From: Larkinella knui
GTDB taxonomy: Bacteria; Bacteroidota; Bacteroidia; Cytophagales; Spirosomataceae
Assembly (NCBI RefSeq): GCF_003858645.1
Contig: NZ_RQJP01000007.1
Span: forward strand, 310,001 to 374,000
Direction: 5' to 3'
DNA: 64,000 bases
In this document: positions 32,382 to 41,173 of the stretch, piece after piece
Layout of the letters: each line of letters opens with the position of its first letter
How positions within the stretch are numbered: position 1 is the stretch's first letter
Translations under genes and position numbers: made by a program
Notes under the pieces: model-generated
The model's database searches: none
Told to the model about the DNA's origin: nothing
Seen by the model: only the letters and a program-made list of their open reading frames with translations

Positions 32382-32467
32382 AATAAGAATGAATTAAGAA
32401 ATGGAAACCGACAGTCCGGTAGTCGATTGACCTAAAAATAGGCAAAAATAATTTTGTCAATGGCGAA

Positions 32468-32683
32468 CTAAGAGATGTCTGTGAATATATCTTCTTCCGA
32501 TTGAAAGCCTGCTTCTTCGGCGACACCTTTCATTTCCTGGCGAATCTGATTCACTTTTTCCAGATACAAATAGTCGGCTACAATCTTCTGAATTAACTTT
32601 TCGGAGGATACGTTAAGTTGCTTTGACTTCTTCTGCAAGTCATTGAAAGCCGTTTCTTCAAGAGATAAAGTCAGAACTATCAT
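32468..32683 (-). CDS. Putative antitoxin of the PIN toxin
   Basis: A 71-residue protein with an N-terminal beta-strand (VLTLSLEETAFNDLQKKSKQ) followed by a helix NVSSEKLIQKIVADYLYLEK, the shape of a ribbon-helix-helix DNA-binding antitoxin, and an acidic tail EEAGFQSEEDIFTDIS suited to wrapping the toxin. It lies just upstream of the PIN gene on the same strand. The family name is by position and shape; no database family is recognised. Confidence 0.7.
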   Translation of the reverse strand: MIVLTLSLEETAFNDLQKKSKQLNVSSEKLIQKIVADYLYLEKVNQIRQEMKGVAEEAGFQSEEDIFTDIS

Positions 32684-32729
32684 AATTCTCTTTTTACTAA
32701 ATATCCGACTTCATAACGTAAAAAACAAA

Positions 32730-32772
32730 AAAACAGTTGAGTTAACCCCGAACGGGCCAACTCAACTGTTTT
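32730..32772 (-). terminator. Terminator of carB
   Basis: Arms AAAACAGTTGAGTT (32730-32743) and AACTCAACTGTTTT (32759-32772), perfect over 14 bases, immediately past the carB stop codon. In the minus direction the stem ends in a T-rich stretch. Confidence 0.82.
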
Positions 32773-32787
32773 GTACTTGGTATCCTT

Positions 32788-35682
32788 CTACCGGCTCAAA
32801 TACAAATTCCGCTCGGAGTAGACGTTCAGGAAAAAGTCGTCTTCCAGATCGTCGATGAAGTAAATTCCTTCACCGGTCGATTTCATTTCCGGGCCGAGTT
32901 CCTTGTTCACGTTCGGAAACTTGTTGAACGAGAAGACCGGTATTTTGATGGCGTAGCCCTTTTTCACCGGTTTGAAATCAAAATCCTTCACTTTTTTCTC
33001 ACCCAGCATCACCTTCGTCGCATAATTGACATACGGTTCCTGGTAGGCTTTGCAGATAAACGGCACCGTCCGCGACGCCCGGGGATTGGCTTCGATGATG
33101 TAGACGACCTCGTCTTTAATGGCAAACTGAATGTTGATCAGCCCGACGGTTTTCAGCGCTTTGGCAATCGTCCGGGTGTGCGCTTCAATCTGCTGCACCA
33201 CGGCGTCGCTCATATCGAACGTTGGCAACACCGCGTAGGAATCACCGGAGTGAATACCGGCCGGTTCGATGTGCTCCATCACCCCGATGATATACACATC
33301 TTCGCCGTCGCAGATGGCGTCGGCTTCGGCTTCAATGGCGTTCTCGAGGAAGTGGTCGAGTAGAATGTTGTTGTCGGGAATGTCGTGCAGAATCTTGACC
33401 ACGTGCTGCTCCAGTTCCTGTTCGTTCAGGACAATTTTCATGCTCTGGCCACCCAGAACGTAGCTGGGCCGCACCAGGAGCGGAAAACCGAGCTCGCGCG
33501 ACAGTTCGACGGCTTCGTCGGAACCGCGCACCGTCCCGAATTTGGGATACGGAATGTTATAATCCCGCAGCAGGGCTGAAAAACGGCCCCGGTCTTCGGC
33601 CAGATCGAGTGATTCGTAGTCGGTACCGATGATTTTAATACCGTAGCGCGTCAGTTTCTCGGCCATTTTCAGGGCGGTCTGGCCGCCCAGCTGCACAATG
33701 ACTCCCACCGGATTTTCGTGCATGATGATGGCGTGAACGTGTTCCCAGAAAACCGGCTCGAAATACAACTTGTCGGCAATGTCCGGGTCGGTCGAGACGG
33801 TTTCGGGATTACAGTTGATCATAATCGTCTCATAACCACACTCTTTGGCCGCCAGAACGCCGTGTACGCACGAGTAGTCGAACTCGATTCCCTGCCCGAT
33901 CCGGTTCGGTCCTGACCCGAGGATGACCACTTTTTTCCGGTCACTGATGATCGACTCATTGCCCGCCAGCATACCGACCGGCAAAGCGCCTTTTTCGGGA
34001 AACTCACCCCCGGCACTGGGCAACTGCGGACTGTTGAAGGTCGAGTAGTAATAAGGTGTACGGGCCTCAAATTCGGCCGCACAGGTGTCGACGCACTTGA
34101 ACACGCGCCGGATGTTATGCTCCTGTCGGAAATTATAAATCTTACTTTCTTTTACCCCCAGAATGTGTGCCAGCTGGCGGTCGGCATAGCCTTTCTGCTT
34201 GGCTTTCAGGAGTAAAGCCGGGGGCACATCTTCCAGTTCGTACTGCCCGATCTCTTTTTCCAACTCCACCAGTTCTTCAATCTGATACAGAAACCATTTG
34301 TCGATTTTGGTCAGATTCTGGATGGTTTTGAACGACATGCCGATTTTGAAGGCGTCGTAAATATGAAAGAGCCGGTTCCAGCTCGGATGGGCCAGACTTT
34401 GCTTGAGGGCCGCCTGGTCGGTCAGTTCACGGCCGTCGGCACCCAGGCCGTTGCGCCGGATTTCGAGCGACTGGCAGGCTTTCTGCAACGCTTCCTGAAA
34501 GTTGCGGCCAATGCCCATGGCTTCACCCACCGATTTCATTTGCAGACCCAGCGAACGGTCGGCACCCGGAAATTTATCAAAATTCCAGCGGGGTACTTTC
34601 ACGATGACGTAGTCGATGGCGGGCTCAAAAAAGGCGGAGGTCGAGCCGGTAATCGGGTTGGTCAGCTCATCGAGGTTGTAGCCAATCGCCATTTTGGCGG
34701 CAATTTTAGCAATCGGATAGCCGGTTGCTTTCGAAGCCAGGGCCGACGAACGGCTCACGCGCGGGTTGATTTCAATGGCAATGATGGAGTCATCGGCCGG
34801 ATTGACGGAAAACTGCACGTTACACCCCCCGGCAAACTTCCCGATTCCGTCCATCATTCTAATGGCCAGATCACGCATTTGCTGGTACAGCGTATCCGGC
34901 AGCGTCATGGCCGGAGCCACGGTGATGCTGTCGCCCGTGTGGATGCCCATCGGGTCGAAATTCTCGATGGAGCAGATGATGATGAAATTACCGGCTCCGT
35001 CGCGCAGCAGTTCGAGTTCGTACTCTTTCCAGCCCATCACGCTCTGCTCGATCAACACTTCGTGAACCGGCGACGCGTGCAACCCGTTGTTCAGCGCTTT
35101 ATCAAAATCTTCCGGTTTATCGACAAAACCGCCCCCGGTTCCACCCAGGGTGTAGGAAGGTCGAATTACCAGCGGAAATCCGATTTCCTGCGCAATTTCT
35201 TTGCCTTCCAGAAAGGAGCGGGCCGTACGGCCTTTGCAAACGCCGACCCCCAGTTCGATCATTTTCAACCGGAATTTCTCGCGGTCTTCGGTGGTTTCGA
35301 TGGCCTTGATGTCCACGCCGATGATGCTGACACCGTATTTTTTCCAGATACCGGCTTTCTCGCAGTCGATGGCTAAGTTCAAAGCCGTCTGACCGCCCAT
35401 TGTCGGTAAAACCGCATCGATGGGGTGACCAGCCTCCTGATGAGCCTTGAGAATTTCAATAATGGATTTTTTCTCAAGCGGTTTCAGATAGACATAATCG
35501 GCATTGATGGGGTCGGTCATGATGGTGGCCGGATTCGAGTTAATCAGCGAAACCACGATACCTTCTTCGCGCAGCGAACGGGCGGCCTGTGAACCGGCGT
35601 AATCAAATTCGCAGGCCTGACCAATAACGATAGGGCCGGAGCCGATAATGAGAATCGAACGGATGGAGGAGTCTTTGGGCAT
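32788..35682 (-). CDS. carB: Carbamoyl-phosphate synthase large subunit (without MGS domain)
   Basis: A 964-residue protein made of two ATP-grasp halves. The first opens with IRSILIIGSGPIVIGQACEF and holds MGGQTALNLAIDCEKAGI, RPSYTLGGTGGGF and EINPRVSRSSALASKATGYP. The second opens with KVVILGSGPNRIGQGIEFDY, with QLGGQTALKMAEKL, RPSYVLGGQSMKIV and EANPRASRTVPFICKAYQEP. The usual C-terminal methylglyoxal-synthase-like allosteric domain (about 140 residues) is missing: the protein stops with FIDDLEDDFFLNVYSERNLY soon after the second half, as in other Bacteroidota. Start ATG 35682 replaces the longer in-frame start at 35874, whose extra 64 residues match nothing in CarB. carA is not in the window. 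Confidence 0.93.
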   Translation of the reverse strand: MPKDSSIRSILIIGSGPIVIGQACEFDYAGSQAARSLREEGIVVSLINSNPATIMTDPINADYVYLKPLEKKSIIEILKAHQEAGHPIDAVLPTMGGQTALNLAIDCEKAGIWKKYGVSIIGVDIKAIETTEDREKFRLKMIELGVGVCKGRTARSFLEGKEIAQEIGFPLVIRPSYTLGGTGGGFVDKPEDFDKALNNGLHASPVHEVLIEQSVMGWKEYELELLRDGAGNFIIICSIENFDPMGIHTGDSITVAPAMTLPDTLYQQMRDLAIRMMDGIGKFAGGCNVQFSVNPADDSIIAIEINPRVSRSSALASKATGYPIAKIAAKMAIGYNLDELTNPITGSTSAFFEPAIDYVIVKVPRWNFDKFPGADRSLGLQMKSVGEAMGIGRNFQEALQKACQSLEIRRNGLGADGRELTDQAALKQSLAHPSWNRLFHIYDAFKIGMSFKTIQNLTKIDKWFLYQIEELVELEKEIGQYELEDVPPALLLKAKQKGYADRQLAHILGVKESKIYNFRQEHNIRRVFKCVDTCAAEFEARTPYYYSTFNSPQLPSAGGEFPEKGALPVGMLAGNESIISDRKKVVILGSGPNRIGQGIEFDYSCVHGVLAAKECGYETIMINCNPETVSTDPDIADKLYFEPVFWEHVHAIIMHENPVGVIVQLGGQTALKMAEKLTRYGIKIIGTDYESLDLAEDRGRFSALLRDYNIPYPKFGTVRGSDEAVELSRELGFPLLVRPSYVLGGQSMKIVLNEQELEQHVVKILHDIPDNNILLDHFLENAIEAEADAICDGEDVYIIGVMEHIEPAGIHSGDSYAVLPTFDMSDAVVQQIEAHTRTIAKALKTVGLINIQFAIKDEVVYIIEANPRASRTVPFICKAYQEPYVNYATKVMLGEKKVKDFDFKPVKKGYAIKIPVFSFNKFPNVNKELGPEMKSTGEGIYFIDDLEDDFFLNVYSERNLYLSR

Positions 35683-35901
35683 TACAGTGAGACGAATGAA
35701 TAATGAATCTGGCGACCGTTGGTACGGCAAACCGATGAAAAATGCGTGCTGAATCATCAACACACAATCACTATTCCTGACCCCCTGAAACGTACTGGCC
35801 CGAAGCGAAAACAGGTTGGCACAGCGACCGGAACGCAGCCACATGGCGAACCGTTTAGTTGCTTCCGAAGCCAATCTGTTTCGGTATGGTCAAAAATCCC
35901 A

Positions 35902-35909
35902 CAAAATTA
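35902..35909 (-). promoter_or_regulatory. Possible -7 promoter element of carB
   Basis: On the minus strand this reads TAATTTTG, an exact TAnnTTTG. It would give a leader of about 210 bases before carB. The expected -33 TTTG is absent at 19-base spacing. The 308-base gap 35683-35990 otherwise holds only the methyltransferase terminator. Confidence 0.35.
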
Positions 35910-35947
35910 GTGGATGGTGACGAATTAGGAAGAAAAACTTTTAAATG

Positions 35948-35988
35948 TTTTTGTCGTTGCTCCGAAAACTGCGGAGCAACGACAAAAA
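35948..35988 (-). terminator. Terminator of the class I methyltransferase
   Basis: Perfect 17-base arms (TTTTTGTCGTTGCTCCG, 35948-35964; complement 35972-35988) with a 7-base loop and T/A tails, just past the minus-strand methyltransferase stop. Confidence 0.85.
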
Positions 35989-35990
35989 CC

Positions 35991-36821
35991 CTATTTTTTA
36001 GTAACAAAAATCAAATCCTGGTAATCGATGGTATTCTCGCGACCGGGCCAGCTTCCGAATTTGACATCACGGATGGTCAAACCGGCTTTTTGAAACGATT
36101 CGCGGGCATACGTCTCGTCGAAAGCAATCATACTTTCGGGTAAATCCTGGATGTGAACCATCGTGCGGTCGGTGTAGGGCGTCAGAACGCGATCGTATTT
36201 ATTTTTCTTTTCCGCATTTAACCGGCGCGATTCGTCATTCAGCCAGAACATGGTAATATAGCCTCGGGCCCCTTTCTTCAACACCCGCGAAATTTCGGCC
36301 AGATACCGCTCGAAATCCGCTTCGAGCATGTGGGTAAACACCGAATTGAGGATCACATAATCGAAGGTCGCGTCCTCGAACGGAAACCGCAGTTCGTGGC
36401 CCTGCATCGTTCCCTTCGGGTTATACATCTTATTGTAGACGTTCAAATGGTGAAAATTGAAATTCGGGAAGCGTTTATGAATTTCCTTGTTACACCAATC
36501 GACGCCTTCTTTCACAATTTCAATGCCGTCGTACGCACCAGTCGTCAGGTATTTGGTCAGTGGAACCGCCAGTCTGCCAATACCGCTGCCCACGTCGAGA
36601 ACGCGGTCGGTCGGTTTCAGATTACCAATCGCGGCCATGCGATCGATACCGAGCTGGCCCACCTTTTTGAAATCACCGTCACCGATAAAAATCATTCTTG
36701 ATGGAGGAGTCAGCTCATCCCGCTCACCGGTAATGATCTCCAGCTGGTCAATTACCGACAAGGGAATTACCTGTTTCAGCGCCGTTTTTATCGAGTTGGG
36801 AATCAAACTTTTCAGACCCAT
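35991..36821 (-). CDS. Class I SAM-dependent methyltransferase
   Basis: A 276-residue enzyme. Motif I is VLDVGSGIGRLAVPL (about 76-90), followed by YDGIEIVKEGVDWCN with the acidic ribose-binding residue, FEDATFDYVILNSVFTHML (motif IV/post region) and LAEISRVLKKGARGYITMFW. The acceptor is unknown. Members with this FTHML... pattern include methyltransferases acting on surface sugars or small metabolites. It has its own terminator and is divergent from the lipoprotein at 36951. Confidence 0.85.
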   Translation of the reverse strand: MGLKSLIPNSIKTALKQVIPLSVIDQLEIITGERDELTPPSRMIFIGDGDFKKVGQLGIDRMAAIGNLKPTDRVLDVGSGIGRLAVPLTKYLTTGAYDGIEIVKEGVDWCNKEIHKRFPNFNFHHLNVYNKMYNPKGTMQGHELRFPFEDATFDYVILNSVFTHMLEADFERYLAEISRVLKKGARGYITMFWLNDESRRLNAEKKNKYDRVLTPYTDRTMVHIQDLPESMIAFDETYARESFQKAGLTIRDVKFGSWPGRENTIDYQDLIFVTKK

Positions 36822-36950
36822 TATGGATTGGTTTTTGGTTTTAAATGGGAGGCAAGTTAAACATTAAAGCCATATTTTTGTAAACTTATGCCCAATTTGA
36901 CGCTTTGAAAGAAAGCGATCGGGCGAATTTAACTGTATAGTTTTACGAAT

Positions 36951-38426
36951 ATGATGATACGTCGACGTGCATGGCTGTTGATCGGGGTGGTAGGTCTGAC
37001 GTTTGCAGGCTGTTATAAGTACGAAGAGCGTGTTTGGCGGACTCCTTCCAACCAGGGCGGCTCGACGACAACGACGCCCGGCACGCCGGGATCATCCAAT
37101 CCGGGGGGGAGCGGGCCGGGCACCTCGCCCATAACCGGTTTGCCCAATCCGCCGGCCCGGCCTTCCTACATCGATAACGGGTCGCTCCGGCTGAGTGTCG
37201 ATCTGAATATGGGGGGCGCCATCACCTACCTGGCGGCTTCGGCCAATGGGCAAAACATGGTTAATAACTGGGACGCGGGACGGCAAATTCAGGCGTCATT
37301 TTATGCCGGTCCGGATACCTTTACGCCCGATGGAAAACCGGCCCATCCGCTCTGGCAAAACCTGGGCTGGAATCCGGTCATGTCGGGCGACGTTTTTGGC
37401 AATCGCTCCAAGGTGCTCGAAACGCGCAACGACGGACAACAGATTTACGTCAAAACCCAGCCCATGATTTATCCCAACGATAACATCCCGTGTGAATGTA
37501 CGGTTGAAACCTGGATTGCGCTCGACAAGAATACCGTTAAAGTTCGCCACCGGCTGAATAACAACCGGACGGATACCAAACAATATGCGGCTAAACCGCA
37601 GGAATTGCCCGCTATTTTTCTGAATGCTCCTTTTCGCAATATTGTGACCTATACCGGCACCCGCCCGTTTACCAATGATGTTCTGACCCGAACCCAAAGC
37701 CAGACGGTCAACGAAATTGCTGGTGGAAAAGCACTTGTTTCCCCGGAAAACTGGATGGCGATGGTCAATGACGCGAATTGGGGGCTGGCCGTTCACAAAG
37801 CGAACCATCAGTATTTTATCGGCGGTATTTTTGGAACGTCACCCGTTGGGGGCGAATACGATTTCACAACGGCGTACATTACGCCCTCGGCGTATGAAGT
37901 GATCGATTACAATATTCAGTATCAGTACGATTATACGCTGGTGGTGGGTTCGCTCGATGACATTCGAAAATTCGTTTATGCCCAGCCCCGCCCCCGAACA
38001 ACGCCGGATTACCGCTTCGTGGCCGACCGGCAGTCGTGGTGGTATTATCTGGGAACGGATCGGGGCTGGCCCATTAAGAATGAACTAGATATTCCACTCG
38101 ATAAAGGAAGTTTTCTGCTCTCCGGCCCGGCTGAAACGTGGCAGGCTGCCGACATGCCGAAGGTCTACGTCCGGGCGGCTCTCAAAACCGATGCAACGCA
38201 GGCCCGGCTCCGCTGGATGGCGCCGGGTGATCCGGAATTTGTCCCGGCGCACCTGGTCGATTTTCCGATTATTGGCGATGGCGAATACCGGACGTATGAA
38301 ATTGATATGACCAAAGTGCCCGCCTGGAAAGGAACCATTCAACAACTGGGGTTTGAACCGGCGCTGGGCGAAAAAGGCGGGGCGGGCAAGTTTGCCAAAA
38401 TTCAATTCATCTCGTCAAAACCGTAA
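36951..38426 (+). CDS. Putative large lipoprotein of unknown function
   Basis: A 491-residue protein with a basic start (RRRAWLL) and a lipobox LTFAGC near residue 21, then a Gly/Ser/Thr/Pro-rich linker (about 35-65). The rest is beta-rich with many aromatic residues: LRLSVDLNMGGAITYLAASA, ECTVETWIALDKNTVKVRHR, RQSWWYYLGTDRGWPIKNEL. The first half resembles galactose-mutarotase-like sandwich folds that occur in glycoside-processing proteins, but I could not identify a family or catalytic motif. It lies 10 bases upstream of the beta-lactamase gene, so the two are probably one transcript. Confidence 0.6.
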   Translation: MMIRRRAWLLIGVVGLTFAGCYKYEERVWRTPSNQGGSTTTTPGTPGSSNPGGSGPGTSPITGLPNPPARPSYIDNGSLRLSVDLNMGGAITYLAASANGQNMVNNWDAGRQIQASFYAGPDTFTPDGKPAHPLWQNLGWNPVMSGDVFGNRSKVLETRNDGQQIYVKTQPMIYPNDNIPCECTVETWIALDKNTVKVRHRLNNNRTDTKQYAAKPQELPAIFLNAPFRNIVTYTGTRPFTNDVLTRTQSQTVNEIAGGKALVSPENWMAMVNDANWGLAVHKANHQYFIGGIFGTSPVGGEYDFTTAYITPSAYEVIDYNIQYQYDYTLVVGSLDDIRKFVYAQPRPRTTPDYRFVADRQSWWYYLGTDRGWPIKNELDIPLDKGSFLLSGPAETWQAADMPKVYVRAALKTDATQARLRWMAPGDPEFVPAHLVDFPIIGDGEYRTYEIDMTKVPAWKGTIQQLGFEPALGEKGGAGKFAKIQFISSKP

Positions 38427-38436
38427 CGGGCCTTTT

Positions 38437-39234
38437 ATGAAAATACTGGTTGCGCTCGCATCCATTTTCCTGTTGAGCTACCGACCCGCTTCGGTTACGG
38501 AGCGCCCGGATTTTGAGCGGTATTTTACCGAACAAAAGCTCAAGGGGTCCTTTTTGCTCTATGATCCGCAACGCGATCATTATACAGCCTATAATTTTGA
38601 ACGCACTCGCCAGGGGTTTCTGCCCGCTTCCACGTTCAAAATCATCAATACGCTGATCGGGCTGGAAACCGGTGTTTTGAAAGACGAAACTTCCGTCATG
38701 AAATGGGATAGCGTCAGGCGGGACATCGAAACCTGGAACCGCGATAACACACTCGAAACCGCTTTTAAAGTATCGTGCGTGCCGTGTTATCAGGAAGTAG
38801 CCCGAAAAGTGGGGTTGAAACGGATGCAGGAATGGGTCGGAAAAGCCGGGTATGGCAACCTTGATATTCACGCCGACAACCTCGATAAATTTTGGCTGGA
38901 GGGCAAATCCACGATTACGCAGGAGCAGCAGGTCGACTTTTTGCGCCGGGTCCACGACGGCAATGTGCCGTTTGCCAAAAAGAATCTGGCGGTATTGAAA
39001 AAAATTATGCTCCTGGACGAGAAGCCCGGCTGGAAACTGTACGGCAAAACTGGCTGGGCCGCCGGCAGTGCCAACCCCAACATCGGCTGGTTTGTGGGCT
39101 ATGTCGAAAAAGGGGACAAGGTCTATTATTTTGCCACAAATGTGGAAAGTCCCAGGCCCGTACCCGATACATTTATTCCCGCCCGCCGGCAAATTACCGA
39201 AGCGATTTTGAAGTCGCTGGGAGTTAGCTATTAA
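38437..39234 (+). CDS. Class D (OXA-type) beta-lactamase
   Basis: A 265-residue serine beta-lactamase with signal peptide MKILVALASIFLLSYRPAS. Active-site motifs are complete: Ser65-Thr-Phe-Lys68 in FLPASTFKIINTLIGLETGV, Ser113-x-Val115 in KVSCVPCYQEVARKVG, Tyr139-Gly-Asn in AGYGN, Trp153 in FWLEG next to the omega region, and Lys204-Thr-Gly in LYGKTGWA. Lys68 would be the carboxylated lysine. Cysteines at 114 and 117 flank the SxV motif, where OXA enzymes more often have Ala and Val. ATG 38437 is chosen over the upstream in-frame frame start (38353), which overlaps the lipoprotein gene. It should hydrolyse penicillins; its spectrum cannot be read. Confidence 0.92.
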   Translation: MKILVALASIFLLSYRPASVTERPDFERYFTEQKLKGSFLLYDPQRDHYTAYNFERTRQGFLPASTFKIINTLIGLETGVLKDETSVMKWDSVRRDIETWNRDNTLETAFKVSCVPCYQEVARKVGLKRMQEWVGKAGYGNLDIHADNLDKFWLEGKSTITQEQQVDFLRRVHDGNVPFAKKNLAVLKKIMLLDEKPGWKLYGKTGWAAGSANPNIGWFVGYVEKGDKVYYFATNVESPRPVPDTFIPARRQITEAILKSLGVSY

Positions 39235-39246
39235 CTTTTAATTCCC

Positions 39247-41007
39247 TTAATAGCCCACTGCCTGGCCATCTTTCCGCATTTCTGACGCGCCGTGGTACAC
39301 TTTGTTTGTGGTATCGGAGAGAATGGCCTGATAACCACCAAAGAAATCCTTCGAAATCAGGTGGTGGCCCCGGCGTTCCAGTTCGTAGCGGACTGCGTTC
39401 GGAATACCACTTTCCAGGGCCAGGTGACCGCCGTCGAGCATCATCGTGCCGATGGGTTCGCTGCTGCCGGAATGGCTAAACCGGGCGGCATCACCGGCTT
39501 CCTGCACATTCATGCCGAAATCGATGATGTTGCACAGAATCTGAACGTGCCCCTGCGGCTGCATGGCCCCGCCCATTACGCCGAAACTCAGGAATGGTTT
39601 GCCTTCTTTCAGCACAAAAGCCGGAATAATCGTGTTGAAAGGCCGTTTGCCCGGTTTGTATTCATTGGCATGACCCGGTTGCAGGTTAAAACTTGTGCCC
39701 CGGTTGTGAAAGGCAAAGCCCAGTCCGTCGGGCACCAGGCCGCTGCCAAATTCGAGCATGTTACTTTGGATCAGGGATACGATATTGCCTTCGTCGTCGG
39801 CTACGGTCAGGTAAGTCGTGTCACCTTCCCGCAACGGCGGGGCGCTGGAATCGATGCGTTTGGCCGCCTGTCTGGGATCGATCAATTTCCGCCGTTGGGT
39901 AGCATAGTCTTCCGAAAGCAGCCACGACAGCGGGATTTTGGAAAATGCCGGATCGGCATAAAACCGGGCGCGGTCTTCAAAAGCCAGTTTTTTGGCTTCC
40001 GTCAATACATGCAGGTAATCGGCGCTGTTATGACCCATCCGTTTCAGGTCATACGCTTCGAGGATGTTCAGCATCTGGAGCACCGCGATGCCCTGGCCGT
40101 TGGGCGGCAGTTCATACACATCGAAGCCCCGGTAATTGACCGACACCGGATCGACCCAGGTACTTCGGTGTTCGGCCAGATCTTCCTTTCGCAGATACAT
40201 CCCGACTCTGAGGGCATACCGATCGATCACCCCGGCCAGGTCACCCCGGTAAAAAGCATCGCGGCCACCGCTGGCAATTTTCTCGTAGGTAGCGGCCAGA
40301 TCCGGGTTTTTAAAAAGCTGGCCTTCTTTGGGCGGCTGCTGGTTGATCAGAAATGTACGGCGAAAGTTGTCAAATTCCTGAATCGTCGACTGGCTCGCTT
40401 CCAGCCGACGCACGGCTTCCCGCCAGGAATACGCAATTACCTGCGGAACCGGCGCGCCTTCGCGGGCGTAGTGGATTCCCGGAGCCAGCAGTTTTTTCAT
40501 GGCTAATTTGCCAAACCGCTGGTGCAATTCGAACCAGCCGTCGACGGTTCCCGGCACCGAAACCGACAAAGGTCCGTACAGCGGAATTGCCTTTGAATCG
40601 CCTAGAACCGCTTTTAGTTTTTCAGTCGTCAACCCTTTGGGCGAGCGTCCGCTGGCGTTCAGACCGTAGAGCTTCTGGTCTTTTGCCGACCAGACCAGGG
40701 CGAATAAATCCCCGCCAATACCGCAGTTATTGGGCTCCAGAACGCCCAAAGCCGCGTTGGCCGCAATGGCGGCATCGACGGCTGAACCGCCCTGTTTCAG
40801 GATGTCGAGCCCGACCTGCGACGCCAGCGGATGGGCCGTCGCTACCATTCCATGACTAGCCACCACCGGACTTCGCGTCGCAAAATTAGGGCCGCTGATG
40901 CGGTCGCCTTTTCCCGTTTGCGCCAGGAGTCGTGTTGCGGACAAAAGAATAACCAGGTAAAAACCGGTTCGGAAAAAAAACGCACCCTGCTCAGATTTCG
41001 TGCTCAT
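39247..41007 (-). CDS. ggt: Gamma-glutamyltransferase
   Basis: A 586-residue Ntn hydrolase that cleaves gamma-glutamyl bonds, chiefly of glutathione, in the periplasm or outside. An N-terminal membrane-like signal (FYLVILLSATRLLAQ) precedes HGMVATAHPLASQVGLDILK, EPNNCGIGGDLFALVW and PPNGQGIAVLQMLNILEAYD. The autocleavage site is in REGDTTYLTVADDEGNIVS, where Thr397 should be the new N-terminal nucleophile; the downstream GSGLVPDGLGFAFHNRG and FLSFGVMGGAMQPQGHVQIL match the small subunit. It is convergent with the beta-lactamase gene 12 bases away; no terminator is visible. Confidence 0.94.
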   Translation of the reverse strand: MSTKSEQGAFFFRTGFYLVILLSATRLLAQTGKGDRISGPNFATRSPVVASHGMVATAHPLASQVGLDILKQGGSAVDAAIAANAALGVLEPNNCGIGGDLFALVWSAKDQKLYGLNASGRSPKGLTTEKLKAVLGDSKAIPLYGPLSVSVPGTVDGWFELHQRFGKLAMKKLLAPGIHYAREGAPVPQVIAYSWREAVRRLEASQSTIQEFDNFRRTFLINQQPPKEGQLFKNPDLAATYEKIASGGRDAFYRGDLAGVIDRYALRVGMYLRKEDLAEHRSTWVDPVSVNYRGFDVYELPPNGQGIAVLQMLNILEAYDLKRMGHNSADYLHVLTEAKKLAFEDRARFYADPAFSKIPLSWLLSEDYATQRRKLIDPRQAAKRIDSSAPPLREGDTTYLTVADDEGNIVSLIQSNMLEFGSGLVPDGLGFAFHNRGTSFNLQPGHANEYKPGKRPFNTIIPAFVLKEGKPFLSFGVMGGAMQPQGHVQILCNIIDFGMNVQEAGDAARFSHSGSSEPIGTMMLDGGHLALESGIPNAVRYELERRGHHLISKDFFGGYQAILSDTTNKVYHGASEMRKDGQAVGY

Positions 41008-41173
41008 CGTTCAATACATCAGGCTTGGAATGTAAGTTATCAAATAAGGAGAACTGAAATGGATTTCCTACCCGGAAAGCGCCTGTAATTTGATTTATTC
41101 CTATATTTCCGCAAACGGGGCGCAATGCTTTTCGACCATGCGGTCGGCAGCCCCGGATTTTAATCCCAAAAAC

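Noticed and set aside
32164-32526. Minus-strand 120-codon frame overlapping the PIN toxin and its antitoxin
   Set aside because: It lies out of frame across two well supported genes, and its residues (RSS, SLSSP, FYRTPF) look like a shadow of them.
34363-35376. 337-codon plus-strand frame inside carB
   Set aside because: Antisense shadow of a clear carB reading frame; no promoter or family.
35683-35874. N-terminal extension of CarB from an upstream in-frame ATG
   Set aside because: The 64 extra residues match nothing in CarB, and the normal N-terminus begins exactly at 35682.
38353-38436. Longer start of the beta-lactamase overlapping the lipoprotein gene
   Set aside because: It would replace a clean signal peptide with an uncharacteristic leader; ATG 38437 is preferred.
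39292-40506. 404-codon plus-strand frame inside ggt
   Set aside because: Antisense shadow; the minus strand has complete gamma-glutamyltransferase motifs.
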